Part shown: in pieces, positions 23,765 through 32,277 of the stretch
How positions within the stretch are numbered: the first letter of the stretch is position 1
Layout: each line of letters begins with the position of its first letter
NCBI GenBank assembly: GCA_938003835.1
Contig: CALKXJ010000005.1
Span: forward strand, 1 to 64,000
Direction: 5' to 3'
DNA from: an uncultured Bryobacteraceae bacterium
Lineage (GTDB): Bacteria; Acidobacteriota; Terriglobia; Bryobacterales; Bryobacteraceae
DNA length: 64,000 nt
The notes under the pieces: generated by a model
Told to the model about the DNA's origin: nothing
Database searches by the model: none
The model's input: only the letters and a program-made list of their open reading frames with translations
Program-made: the position numbers and the translations under genes

Positions 23765-25048
23765 ATGGCTGGAGCCGGCGGCAGCGGAAAGCTGGAGACG
23801 GCGGCCGGCGCCTGCTTGCGCCAGCTGGCCGAAAGCGCCGCAGTGCGCCGCTGTTTCCAGTGGATTGCGAGCCGGCGCCGGTGGATCGACGAACGCCACC
23901 TCGAGCTTTGCCGCATTCCAGCGCCCACCTTCGAGGAGCAGGAGCGCGCCGAGTGGATGCTGGCCCGTTTCGTTGAACTCGGCTGGAAGGCCGAGCTGGA
24001 CAAAGCCGGCAATGTCGTAGCCGCCCTGTCCTTCAAACGACACCAGTACATCGCGGTGACGGCCCATCTGGACACGGTGCTCGCGCCGCGCTCACCTGAT
24101 GAGATCACGGTCGATGGCGATGGCGCCTTCCGCGGCCCCGGCGTGGCCGACAACGGAGCCGGTTTGGCTGCGCTGCTCGCGCTGGCCGGCGCCGTCGGGG
24201 AACTCGACGGCTCCGACTGGGACTGCCCGCTGCTGCTCGTGGCAAACGTGGGCGAGGAAGGCGAGGGCAACCTCTCCGGCATGCGGCATCTGTGTCGCCC
24301 CTCCGGCCTCGGCGCCCGGATCGGCGCCTTCCTGATCCTCGACGGGCCCTCGACGGACCGTATCACCTGCCGGGCGGTCGCCAGCCGCCGCTTCGAGATC
24401 CTGATCCAGGGGCCCGGCGGCCACAGTTGGAGCGATTCCGGCGCGGCCAACCCTGTGCACGCGCTCAGCCGGGCCATTGCGCTGTTTCTCGACCGTCAGG
24501 GCAACGGCGCCCGGCGCGAGCCGGCCACGGCCGACGAGCGCACCGCTTTCAACTTCGGCGTCATCGAAGGCGGCACCAGCGTCAACTCGATTCCCGCGCT
24601 GGCGCGGGCCAAGCTGGACCTGCGCTCGGAGTCGCCCGGCCGCGTCGAGGAGATGGCCTCCCTGCTGAGCGCCTGTTTGGAAAAAGCGCTCGAGGCGGAA
24701 AATCACCGCTCGGGCGGCGCCCGCCTGTCGGCGCGGATCCGCGAGATCGGATACCGCCCGGCGGGGCGGCTTCCACTCGACGCCCCGCTGCTCGGCTGCC
24801 TGCGGGCCGTCGATGCCTGGCTCGGGATCCGTTCGCAGCTCGACAGCGCCTCCACCGACGCCAACATCCCCCTCTCGCTCGGCATGCAGGCGGTTTCGAT
24901 CGGGGCCGGGGGCGAGGGGGGAGGCGCACACACGCCGGCCGAATGGTACCATCCGCGGGGCCGGGAGATCGGCCTGAAGCGCATCCTGCTGGCAGCGGCG
25001 CTGCTGTGGAAGACCGAGGGGACCGCCCTTGCGGTGGGCGGCTCTTGA
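23765..25048 (+). CDS. M20-family metallopeptidase
   Basis: 427 residues of the M20 di-zinc amidohydrolase/peptidase family. Seen: VTAHLDTVLAP (first metal His and Asp), GPGVADNGAGLAALLALAG (bridging Asp region), VANVGEEGEGNLSGMRHL (catalytic Glu-Glu), a lid or dimerisation region with GGHSW, and a C-terminal His region (GGAHTPAEWYHP). Family members hydrolyse peptides, acyl-amino acids or N-acetyl compounds. No leader peptide, so probably cytoplasmic. The EamA transporter start overlaps its stop. Confidence 0.85.
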   Translation: MAGAGGSGKLETAAGACLRQLAESAAVRRCFQWIASRRRWIDERHLELCRIPAPTFEEQERAEWMLARFVELGWKAELDKAGNVVAALSFKRHQYIAVTAHLDTVLAPRSPDEITVDGDGAFRGPGVADNGAGLAALLALAGAVGELDGSDWDCPLLLVANVGEEGEGNLSGMRHLCRPSGLGARIGAFLILDGPSTDRITCRAVASRRFEILIQGPGGHSWSDSGAANPVHALSRAIALFLDRQGNGARREPATADERTAFNFGVIEGGTSVNSIPALARAKLDLRSESPGRVEEMASLLSACLEKALEAENHRSGGARLSARIREIGYRPAGRLPLDAPLLGCLRAVDAWLGIRSQLDSASTDANIPLSLGMQAVSIGAGGEGGGAHTPAEWYHPRGREIGLKRILLAAALLWKTEGTALAVGGS

Positions 25049-25953
25049 GTCCCCGGCCACCCTTGCGCTGGAAGGCCGAGGCGGCCCTGCTGGCCATCGC
25101 CTTCATCTGGGGCGCTACCTTCGTGCTGGTCAAGCAGGCGCTCGCCGATGCCTCGACGCTCCTGTTCCTGGCGCTTCGCTTTCTGCTCGCCGCCGTCGTG
25201 CTGGCGCTGGCATACCGGCGTCAGCTCTCGGCAGCGAGCCTGGGCCTCGGCGCCCCCATCCGGGGCGGGCTGCTCACGGGCCTCTGCCTGTTTGGCGGTT
25301 ATCTGTTCCAGACCTGGGGCTTGCGCTTGACGACCCCGTCGAAATCGGCCTTCCTCACCGGCCTGGCGATCCCGCTGGTGCCCCTGCTGGCCGCTCTGAT
25401 CCTCCGGGTGCCTCCCACGGTGGCCGAGCTGGCGGGTATCGGCGTCGCAACCGCCGGTATGGCGCTGATGACGCTACCCGGCGGAGAGCTCGCCGTCAAT
25501 CCCGGCGATCTGCTGACGCTGGGCGCCGCTTTCTTCTTCGCCCTGCACCTGCTCGCCGTGGGTCACTACTCGCCCCGCGACGGCTTCGAGCGGCTGAGCC
25601 TGCTGCAAGTGGCCACCGTCGCCCTGCTGGCGCTGGCCACGTTCTGGTGGGTCGAGACGCCCTTTTTTCGCCCGAGCCTGACGCTCGCCGGGGCCATCGC
25701 CGTAACCGGCCTGCTGGCCACCGCGCTGGCCCTCACCGTACAGGCCTGGGCCCAACGTCACACCAGTTTCACCCGAACGGCGGTGATCTTTGCCGCCGAG
25801 CCCATCTTCGCCGCCGCCACCAGTTTTGCCGTCCTGGGCGAGATCCTCACGCCCCGCGGCTGGCTGGGCGCCGCGCTGATTCTGACGGGCATCCTCATCG
25901 TCGAGCTGAAACCCTTTTCTGGACGCAAACGTCTGGTGGGCAGGCGTAATTGA
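25045..25953 (+). CDS. EamA-family (DMT) transporter
   Basis: 302 residues with ten predicted transmembrane helices in two EamA halves (LLAIAFIWGATFVLVKQAL in the first; LLTLGAAFFFALHLLAVGHY opening the second; TRTAVIFAAEPIFAAATSFAVLGE near the end). The protein needs a start just after the M20 peptidase; TTG 25045 overlaps the M20 stop as TTGA, suggesting translational coupling. Family members export metabolites such as amino acids or amino-acid derivatives. Pairing with a peptidase suggests export of a hydrolysis product, but that is inferred. Confidence 0.82.
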   Translation: MSPRPPLRWKAEAALLAIAFIWGATFVLVKQALADASTLLFLALRFLLAAVVLALAYRRQLSAASLGLGAPIRGGLLTGLCLFGGYLFQTWGLRLTTPSKSAFLTGLAIPLVPLLAALILRVPPTVAELAGIGVATAGMALMTLPGGELAVNPGDLLTLGAAFFFALHLLAVGHYSPRDGFERLSLLQVATVALLALATFWWVETPFFRPSLTLAGAIAVTGLLATALALTVQAWAQRHTSFTRTAVIFAAEPIFAAATSFAVLGEILTPRGWLGAALILTGILIVELKPFSGRKRLVGRRN

Positions 25954-25969
25954 ATCCGGCGCGATCCCC

Positions 25970-25975
25970 TATAAT
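25970..25975 (+). promoter_or_regulatory. Candidate -10 box for the HtrA protease gene
   Basis: Perfect TATAAT 41 bp before the HtrA ATG, in a short AT-rich stretch. No convincing -35 hexamer at 17 bp; TTGAAT at 25950-25955 is too close (14 bp). Confidence 0.45.
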
Positions 25976-26016
25976 CAAAATATCGAGACCGCCTGGTTAG
26001 GAAGAGGTCCCCAAAA

Positions 26017-27573
26017 ATGAGTATTTGGAATCAGCGGCCCGCCGGAAAGGTATTGACCTTTGCCCTGGTCGGCGTCACCCTGGCGATCGGCATCCTGATC
26101 GGTACCCTGGTGGACTCGCGCGTGAAAGCCGAGCGGAGCCAGCCGGCCACCGATGCGACCCCACTGCGGATTCCCGATCCGGTCGAGCTTTCCAACGAGT
26201 TCAGCCGCCTGGCAAAACGGCTCGAGCCCGCTGTCGTGTTCATCGAGACCGATTTCGATCCCCGGCCGGCGGAGACTTCACGCCGGGGCCCCGCCCAGCC
26301 CGAGGAGGGAGATGAGCTCGATCTGTTCCGGCGCTTCTTCGGAGGACCGTTCGAGAGCGTGCCCCGGCCGCGTCAGGCCACCGGATCCGGCTTCATCGTC
26401 GATCCCAAGGGATACATCATCACCAACCATCATGTCATCGAAGGCGCCGACCGCATCCGCGTGAAGCTCGTCGACGACCAGACCGAGCATCGGGCGCGGC
26501 TCATCGGCTTCGACCCGGAAACCGACCTGGCGGTTATCAAAATCGATGCCGGGCGGCCGCTGCCCACCATCGAGGTCGGCAACTCCGACGCCGTCCAGGT
26601 CGGCGACTGGGCCATCGCCATCGGCGCCCCGTTCGGCCTGGAGGCCTCGGTCACTGCCGGCATCATCTCCGCCAAGGGCCGCGACGTCGGCCCGCAGCAG
26701 TTCCAGCGCTTCATCCAGACTGACGCCGCAATCAATCCGGGCAACAGCGGCGGGCCGCTGGTCAATATCCGCGGCGAGGTCATCGGGGTCAATACGATGA
26801 TCGCCACCCGGACCGGCGGATATCAGGGAATCGGTTTCGCGCTGCCGATCAACACGGCGGTCAAGGTCTATAACATGATCATCCAGAGCGGCCGGGTCAC
26901 CCGCGGCTCGATCGGCATCAGCTTCTCGCGCGAGCAGGCGCCGGTGCTGCTCAAGGCCCTGGGCGTCGATCATGGGGTCGTCGTCAGCCAGGTGCAGCCG
27001 GGCGGCCCGGCCGAGAAGGCCGGCATCAAACCCGAGGACATCATCCTGGCCATCGACGGCAAGCCGGTCAAGGACGGCGACGACCTGGTTTCGCGTGTGG
27101 CCGACACGCCTATCGGCACCGAGGTGAAGATTTCGATCGACCGCGGCGGCAAGCGGATGGAGATTCCGGTCAAGATCGAGGACCGCGCGCGGGTTTTCGC
27201 CGACGATCCGCGCTTCGCCTTTTACCGTGAGCGCAAGCCGCAGGAGAGCGGCGCCCCGGCGGAGGCCATGTTCGGCGTCTACGTGCGCAACCTTTCGGCG
27301 CGGGAGCGAGCGGAGATGTCGCTCGAGGAGCAGCAGGGCGGCGTCGTGGTCACCCGCGTCGAGCCCCGGTCCTTCGGCGAGGATATCGGCCTGCGCGAAC
27401 GCGACGTGATCGTCTCCATCAACCGCCGGCCGGTGAACTCGGTGGACGATATCCGGGCCATCCAGGCGACACTCAAGTCCGGGGACGCCATCGCCTTCCG
27501 CGTCCTGCGGCCGGGGTCGACCCGGGGCCAGGTCACCTGGTTCAGCACCTACCTGGCGGGTCGCATCCCGTAA
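26017..27573 (+). CDS. HtrA/DegQ-family periplasmic serine protease
   Basis: 518 residues. A single N-terminal transmembrane or signal helix (about 11-30) anchors it. The trypsin-like domain has catalytic H139 (TNHHV), D170 (ETDLAV) and S244 (NPGNSGGP). Two PDZ domains follow, about 290-385 (SIGISFSREQAP ... DHGVVVSQVQPGGPAEKAGI) and about 415-515 (GVYVRNLSARER ... VVTRVEPRSFGEDIGL). It degrades or refolds misfolded envelope proteins. GAAGAGG lies nine bases before the ATG. Length is within the DegP/DegQ range. Stress regulation is likely, but only a -10-like box is visible. Confidence 0.95.
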   Translation: MSIWNQRPAGKVLTFALVGVTLAIGILIGTLVDSRVKAERSQPATDATPLRIPDPVELSNEFSRLAKRLEPAVVFIETDFDPRPAETSRRGPAQPEEGDELDLFRRFFGGPFESVPRPRQATGSGFIVDPKGYIITNHHVIEGADRIRVKLVDDQTEHRARLIGFDPETDLAVIKIDAGRPLPTIEVGNSDAVQVGDWAIAIGAPFGLEASVTAGIISAKGRDVGPQQFQRFIQTDAAINPGNSGGPLVNIRGEVIGVNTMIATRTGGYQGIGFALPINTAVKVYNMIIQSGRVTRGSIGISFSREQAPVLLKALGVDHGVVVSQVQPGGPAEKAGIKPEDIILAIDGKPVKDGDDLVSRVADTPIGTEVKISIDRGGKRMEIPVKIEDRARVFADDPRFAFYRERKPQESGAPAEAMFGVYVRNLSARERAEMSLEEQQGGVVVTRVEPRSFGEDIGLRERDVIVSINRRPVNSVDDIRAIQATLKSGDAIAFRVLRPGSTRGQVTWFSTYLAGRIP

Positions 27574-27586
27574 GGCGGGAACGAGG

Positions 27587-28498
27587 CTAGTCGGCCAGGG
27601 CGCGCTCCAGCCGCGCCAGATTCTCGCGCATCACCGTCAGGAAATCGCCCTGAGCGGGCCGGTTGGCGCAGGCGTCGAAGACCACGACCACGACGCCGTA
27701 TCCGGCCAGCCGGTTTCTAACCTCCTCGAGCGGCTCGGCCTCCCACAGCATCAGGCGCGCCGGGCGCCGCTTGAGCAGCCGCTCGAGCCGGCGCCACTCG
27801 CCCGGGGCCGGCATCTGGTCCGGCTCCCAGTGAAAGCTCACCAGGTCGAGACCGTACCGCCGCTCCAAATACTGGTAGACGGGGTGAGAGGCCAGAAGCG
27901 GACGCCCCCCGGCCGTGATTCGCTTCAGCTCCCGGTCAAGCCCCGCCAGATCGGCCGCCAGCGCCCGAAGGTTCTCCTCGAAATCCGCCGCCCGCTCGGG
28001 CATAAGGCGCATCAGCGCCTCGCGAATCGCCTCGGCCTGCCTTTGGGCCAGATGCGGATCGAGCCAGGTGGTGAAGGCGAAACCCGCATGGGTGTGCTGT
28101 CCCTCGGGGCCGTGGCTGTGTGTGACGGCGTCCTTCAACGGGATGTAGTCGGCTTCGAAAGCGGCCGAGGTGTTCACCAGGCGCGAGGCAGCCAACGTCG
28201 CCCGTTCCACCCATTTCTCATAACCCGCCCCGTTGAGCAGCACGAGATCGGCCTGCTGGTAGGCCTCGATCACGGAGGTTTCCGGTTCCCAATAGGCCGG
28301 GTCGACGCCCGGCGGCGCCGGGAAGCGCACATCGGCCGCATCGCCCGCGATGCGCTCGGCGAAATACGCGAGCGGGTAATTCGTCGTGTAGACGACGGGC
28401 TTGCGAGCCGGCGCCGGCGTGATCTTCCGCGGCGAGCAGGCAGGAATGAGCGCCAGCACGAGGGCGAGGCCCCCAAGGGTCAACCACCACAGCCGCAC
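27587..28498 (-). CDS. TroA/ZnuA-like metal-binding lipoprotein
   Basis: 303 residues. Lipoprotein signal ending IPAC (Cys21). The domain matches cluster A-I metal substrate-binding proteins: YTTNYPLAYFAERIAGDAADV, GYEKWVERAT, a His-rich loop THSHGPEGQHTHAG, DPHLAQRQA, LLASHPVYQYLERRYGLDLVSFHWEPDQMPAPGEW. The His residues in these blocks are candidate zinc or manganese ligands. The start is GTG 28498. It lies 9 bp after an FtsX-type permease gene, whereas its family normally pairs with an ABC-3 (ZnuB-like) permease. Confidence 0.85.
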   Translation of the reverse strand: MRLWWLTLGGLALVLALIPACSPRKITPAPARKPVVYTTNYPLAYFAERIAGDAADVRFPAPPGVDPAYWEPETSVIEAYQQADLVLLNGAGYEKWVERATLAASRLVNTSAAFEADYIPLKDAVTHSHGPEGQHTHAGFAFTTWLDPHLAQRQAEAIREALMRLMPERAADFEENLRALAADLAGLDRELKRITAGGRPLLASHPVYQYLERRYGLDLVSFHWEPDQMPAPGEWRRLERLLKRRPARLMLWEAEPLEEVRNRLAGYGVVVVVFDACANRPAQGDFLTVMRENLARLERALAD

Positions 28499-28507
28499 AA
28501 ATCCACG

Positions 28508-29689
28508 CTATTCGATCAGAAACCGGCGCAGCAAGTTGGCGCCGGCCGCCGCTGTCGCCCAGGTAAACAGTGCCGCCAGCACGGCCGCGGCGCCAACCAC
28601 CCCGGCGATCTCCGACGCCACGAGCGCCGCGATCCGGCCCCGTGAGGCGCCGAGCTTGACCAGCGTCTCCATCTCGCGCCGGCGCAGCCGAAGGGAAAGC
28701 AGAAAGACCAGCGTCGCGGTGGCCAGCGTCGTCGCCCCCACCAGCGCCAGCGCCGCCACCACGAACTTCTCGACCGCCAGCACCGTTCGAAGCAGATCCT
28801 CAATCACCTCGATCGGTCGCAGGATCTGATGCGCCGCGGCGGCGCCCTCATAGCGGCCCATCAGCAGCGTCGCGGCCTTTTCGTCGCGCGGCAGCGCAAT
28901 AACGGCGGTGATGGGATAGGCGGCCGGATCGCCGTGGAAGTGGAACGAGGCGATGTTGTCGTCCGTGACTTCGTTGTATTCGACCACGGAGGCGTTGCCG
29001 ATCACGTTCGCGCCCTTCCGTGCGAGCACGCCCGCGGCGGCTTCGGGCCGGCTGAGGTCCTGGTGACCGTGCGCCAGCCCCTCGATTACCCAGGTGGTCT
29101 TCAGGTCGGCGAAGATCACTCGGTCGTCGGGCGTGCCCGTGGGCGCCAGGATTCCCGTGAGCCGCATCTTGAGAGGGTAGGCGCCCCCCACATCGAAGAG
29201 GTTCTCCGCCGAAGAGACGACGGCATCCTGCGGGCGCAGGCCACGGCGGCGCGCCACCTCGGCCCCTGCGACGCAGTCGCCTAGGCGCGTCATCTGGCGG
29301 CCCTCGGCGATCCGGAGCCCGCGGAACGCGAAATAATCAAGCGTGGTGCCGATGATGGGATCACCCTGCGCACGATAGCGGATGTAGAGCGGGATCGCCT
29401 GTGCCAGTCCCGACTTCGCTACACGCTCTGCCTCCCCGTACCTCATTAAAGGCGGATCTTGCCTGCCGGCATAAAGCACCTTCAGGACCAGCTCGAGCGG
29501 GCTCCCCTTGGCGCCGAGAATGAGCGGAGTCGATGCGGCGCGTGAGGCGAGCTCCGCCCGCGCCTGGCGCACCAGCACCCGCAATCCGATGGGCACATAG
29601 AGGATCAAGGCGATGGAGAGCACGAGCACCACAGTCTTCGCGCGGTGATAGGCCAGGTACCGCCAGGCCAGGTGGAGCAAGTCTCTCAC
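28508..29689 (-). CDS. FtsX/MacB-type ABC permease
   Basis: 393 residues with the FtsX-like layout: one N-terminal transmembrane helix (about 18-38, TVVLVLSIALILYVPIGL), a large extracytoplasmic domain (about 45-265) and three C-terminal helices (about 275-390, including VEKFVVAALALVGATTLATATLVFLL). MacB-type permeases transduce ATP hydrolysis into envelope work rather than conventional import. The GTG start overlaps the ATPase stop by four bases (GTGA), so the two are translated together. Confidence 0.85.
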   Translation of the reverse strand: MRDLLHLAWRYLAYHRAKTVVLVLSIALILYVPIGLRVLVRQARAELASRAASTPLILGAKGSPLELVLKVLYAGRQDPPLMRYGEAERVAKSGLAQAIPLYIRYRAQGDPIIGTTLDYFAFRGLRIAEGRQMTRLGDCVAGAEVARRRGLRPQDAVVSSAENLFDVGGAYPLKMRLTGILAPTGTPDDRVIFADLKTTWVIEGLAHGHQDLSRPEAAAGVLARKGANVIGNASVVEYNEVTDDNIASFHFHGDPAAYPITAVIALPRDEKAATLLMGRYEGAAAAHQILRPIEVIEDLLRTVLAVEKFVVAALALVGATTLATATLVFLLSLRLRRREMETLVKLGASRGRIAALVASEIAGVVGAAAVLAALFTWATAAAGANLLRRFLIE

Positions 29690-30351
29690 GGCTTCGCCTC
29701 TTGGAAACTCCCGAGGTCGATCACCTGATCAAAATGGGGCAGCAGGTCGCCATCGTGCGTCACCATGACGAGCGTGGCGCCCGAGCTGCGCGCGTAGCCG
29801 AGAAGGGCCTCGACCACGAGCGCTTTGCTGGCCGGGTCCAGTCCTGCCGTTGGCTCGTCGGCCAGCACGAGCTCAGGCTCGATGACAAGCGCGCGGCAGA
29901 GGCCCACGCGCTGGCGCTCGCCAAATGAGAGGCAGTCCACAAAGCGGTCGAGCTTGTCGCCGAGGGCCACCTTCTCGGCCAGGGCCTCGGCCCGGCGCAC
30001 CACCGCGCCATTCAGCCGGAGACGCCGGCACAGCCGGTAGGGCAGCAGGATGTTGTCCCGAACCGTGAGGTACTCGATCAGCTCGAACTCCTGAAAGACC
30101 ATGCCGATGCGCCGTAGGCGGAAGTCGCGGCGGGAGGCTTCCTCAAGCGCGGTGATCTCGAGCTCGCCGGCCCAGATGTGCCCGGCGCGAGGCGTAAGGA
30201 CGCCGCCGAGGAGAAAAAGCAGGGTGGTTTTGCCTGAGCCGCTCGGTCCGATGAAGGCAGCGTGCGTGCCGCGAGGCAGTTGGAGCTCGGGGAGACGCAG
30301 GCGGAATGGGCCGTTGGGGTAAGCAAAATCGAGGTCGCAAATCCGGATCAT
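29686..30351 (-). CDS. ABC transporter ATP-binding protein (LolD/MacB type)
   Basis: 221 residues: Walker A GPSGSGKT (36-43), Q-loop VFQEFELIEYLTV, signature LSFGERQRVGLCRAL (one change from LSGGQQQR), Walker B ELVLADEPTAGLD and H-loop VMVTHD. The LolD/MacB type couples to FtsX-like permeases, as the downstream gene is. First gene of the ATPase-permease-binding-protein run. Confidence 0.92.
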   Translation of the reverse strand: MIRICDLDFAYPNGPFRLRLPELQLPRGTHAAFIGPSGSGKTTLLFLLGGVLTPRAGHIWAGELEITALEEASRRDFRLRRIGMVFQEFELIEYLTVRDNILLPYRLCRRLRLNGAVVRRAEALAEKVALGDKLDRFVDCLSFGERQRVGLCRALVIEPELVLADEPTAGLDPASKALVVEALLGYARSSGATLVMVTHDGDLLPHFDQVIDLGSFQEAKP

Positions 30352-30892
30352 CGGCCGGCAAGGGCGGAGGGGAGGCGGCCCCCAGTTCCCTCGGGGGATA
30401 CCCGCTCCGGCAGCCGCCTATCCCTCTGGATTATAAGGGTTCCCGCCCCCTCGATTCAGGTCACTCTCTCTCGGAAATCCAACCTTCGCCCGAGATACTT
30501 TCCGCGATGCCTCCGGCATACTGGCATCTGTGGAGGCTCCGCAAGCTCGTGGCCTGATCGCCGCTCTCAGGTGTTCCACCCCGAAACGCGTACCGGAATG
30601 AAACGCCCAGATCGCCCCGGGTGTTTCAACCGAGCACGCGCCGGCCTCATCCTCGGAAGCGATCGGCCGCGAAGGCGCGGCGCGCCAGATGGGGAAAAGC
30701 CTTAAAGTTCGCTCGGAATTCATTGACGGGCAAGGGAACAAGCTCACCTCGAGCGAGGCTGGCGTGCCGCGACGGCCCCGTGCCCGCCCGGGCTGGCGCG
30801 CCGGTTGCACTTCCCCTGGTCGCCCGCCGGAGCCAGCGGAGCCGAAGATCCTGCCGGTGGCCGATACCGGCGCTCGGTGTGAGGACCCGACC
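30352..30892. other. Non-coding stretch before the sigma-factor gene
   Basis: About 540 bp between divergent genes. It must hold promoters for the ABC cassette and the sigma factor. The sigma-factor frame is open further upstream (from 30689), but that part is Pro/Arg-rich and lacks conservation, so I treat it as leader. A TTGACG hexamer occurs at about 30723 without a good -10. No RNA gene or strong hairpin recognised. Confidence 0.5.
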
Positions 30893-31654
30893 ATGCCAGC
30901 GAAAAAGAAGACGCAGCCCGTCTCCGACCAGACCTCCAAGCGCGACCGGATCATTCTCGAGCACCTGCCCCTGGTCAGGGCAATCGCGGTGCGAGTGCAC
31001 GAGAACCTGCCGGTGCACGTCGACCTGGACGACCTGGTCCACGCGGGCATTCTCGGCCTGTTCGATGCGGTGACGAAGTTCGACCCGTCCAAGAAGGTGG
31101 CCTTCTCCAGCTATGCCAAGCATCGCATCAAGGGGGCCATCCTCGACAGCCTGCGCCAGCTCGACTGGGCCTCGCGCGACCTGCGCCGGCGTCACAAGCA
31201 GGTGGAGGCGGCCACGCGCAGCCTCGCCGCCGAGCTCCACCGCAATCCCACCGAGCAGGAGGTAGCCGAGCGTCTGGGAGTCGAGGAGGACCGCTGGCGG
31301 CGCATGATGATCGATTTGCGCAACGTCGGGCTGATCTCGGCCTCCCGGCGCGGGGCCGAAGGCGACGACCTGCCGCCGCCGGACTTTCCCGGCAAGCCGG
31401 ACACGCAGCCGGACCGCATCTGCGCGCTCCAGCAGCTCCGTACCGTCCTGAGCACGGCCATCGGCACCCTGCCCGAGCGCTACCAGAAGGTGGTGCTCAT
31501 GTATTACAACCACGAGCTGACGATGCGGGAGATCGGCAACGCGCTTGGCATCAATGAAAGCCGTGTCTCGCAGATCCACAAGTCGGCACTCGAGAAGATG
31601 GCGGCAGTGCTCGAATCCAACGGCATCCACTCCGCCCAGGCCTTTGCCGACTGA
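30893..31654 (+). CDS. FliA/WhiG-type alternative sigma factor
   Basis: 253 residues from ATG 30893, seven bases after GAGGA. Region 2 reads DLVHAGILGLFDAVTKFDPSKKVAFSSYAKHRIKGAILDSLRQLDW, region 3 RNPTEQEVAERLGVEEDRWRRM, and region 4 TLPERYQKVVLMYYNHELTMREIGNALGINESRVSQIHKSAL. This is the sigma-28 (FliA/WhiG) group that directs flagellar or developmental promoters. No flagellar, chemotaxis or anti-sigma (FlgM) gene is in the window, so its regulon is unknown. Confidence 0.92.
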   Translation: MPAKKKTQPVSDQTSKRDRIILEHLPLVRAIAVRVHENLPVHVDLDDLVHAGILGLFDAVTKFDPSKKVAFSSYAKHRIKGAILDSLRQLDWASRDLRRRHKQVEAATRSLAAELHRNPTEQEVAERLGVEEDRWRRMMIDLRNVGLISASRRGAEGDDLPPPDFPGKPDTQPDRICALQQLRTVLSTAIGTLPERYQKVVLMYYNHELTMREIGNALGINESRVSQIHKSALEKMAAVLESNGIHSAQAFAD

Positions 31655-32251
31655 TCAGGCGGTCGGCTGCGCCGCTTGGGCCGCCAGGGCTTCCAGCTCT
31701 TCCACAGCCCGCTCGAGCTCCCGGTGCAAGGCAGCCGAACGGGCATCCGCCGGGCTTATGGTGTCGACGACGGCCCGGTAGTACCACAAGGTCCCCTCTT
31801 CGCCGCCCCGGAACCGCTTCCAGACCTCGCTGCCAACCTGCCGCAGGTCGCGGATGGTGGAGCGGACATTGGACAGCTTGTCGGCGAGCACCACCAGCTG
31901 GATCGAGGCCGGCGCCCCGGCCAGGCGCGACAAGAACTGCTCCTTGCGCTCGCGCCAGGGCGGCTTCGGCGTCACGGCGGCGTCGGTGCAGCCGTCGATG
32001 ATCTCGACGACCTCGGGACCGAACAACCGCAGGATCGTCTCCCGGGTGGAGAGGCCGCCTTGGTCTTCGACGGCGTCGTGCAGCAGCGCGGCGATGGCCT
32101 CCTCTTCGGTTCCGCCGTGCTCGATGACTGTTCCGGCTACCGCGAGCAGGTGGGCGATGTAGGGAATTTCCGCCGGGCCCTTGCGCCTCTGGCTGCGGTG
32201 GAGTTGCGCGGCGAAGACCAGAGCCTCGGTGAATCGGGCTGAGAGGGCCAT
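31655..32251 (-). CDS. SpoT/MESH1-like HD-domain hydrolase
   Basis: 198 residues, a stand-alone HD domain. The SpoT/MESH1 metal and substrate residues appear in order: QRRKG (21-25), H34 in PYIAH, H58-D59 in LLHDAVED, E62-D63, then LADKLSNVR (D124 and N128). Such proteins hydrolyse (p)ppGpp or related nucleotides; there is no synthetase or TGS domain. Its stop codon abuts that of the convergent sigma factor. The assignment to alarmone hydrolysis rests on motif order; a different nucleotide substrate is possible. Confidence 0.8.
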   Translation of the reverse strand: MALSARFTEALVFAAQLHRSQRRKGPAEIPYIAHLLAVAGTVIEHGGTEEEAIAALLHDAVEDQGGLSTRETILRLFGPEVVEIIDGCTDAAVTPKPPWRERKEQFLSRLAGAPASIQLVVLADKLSNVRSTIRDLRQVGSEVWKRFRGGEEGTLWYYRAVVDTISPADARSAALHRELERAVEELEALAAQAAQPTA

Positions 32252-32277
32252 GACTCAGTTTGGTTCGCCGTCCGCCC

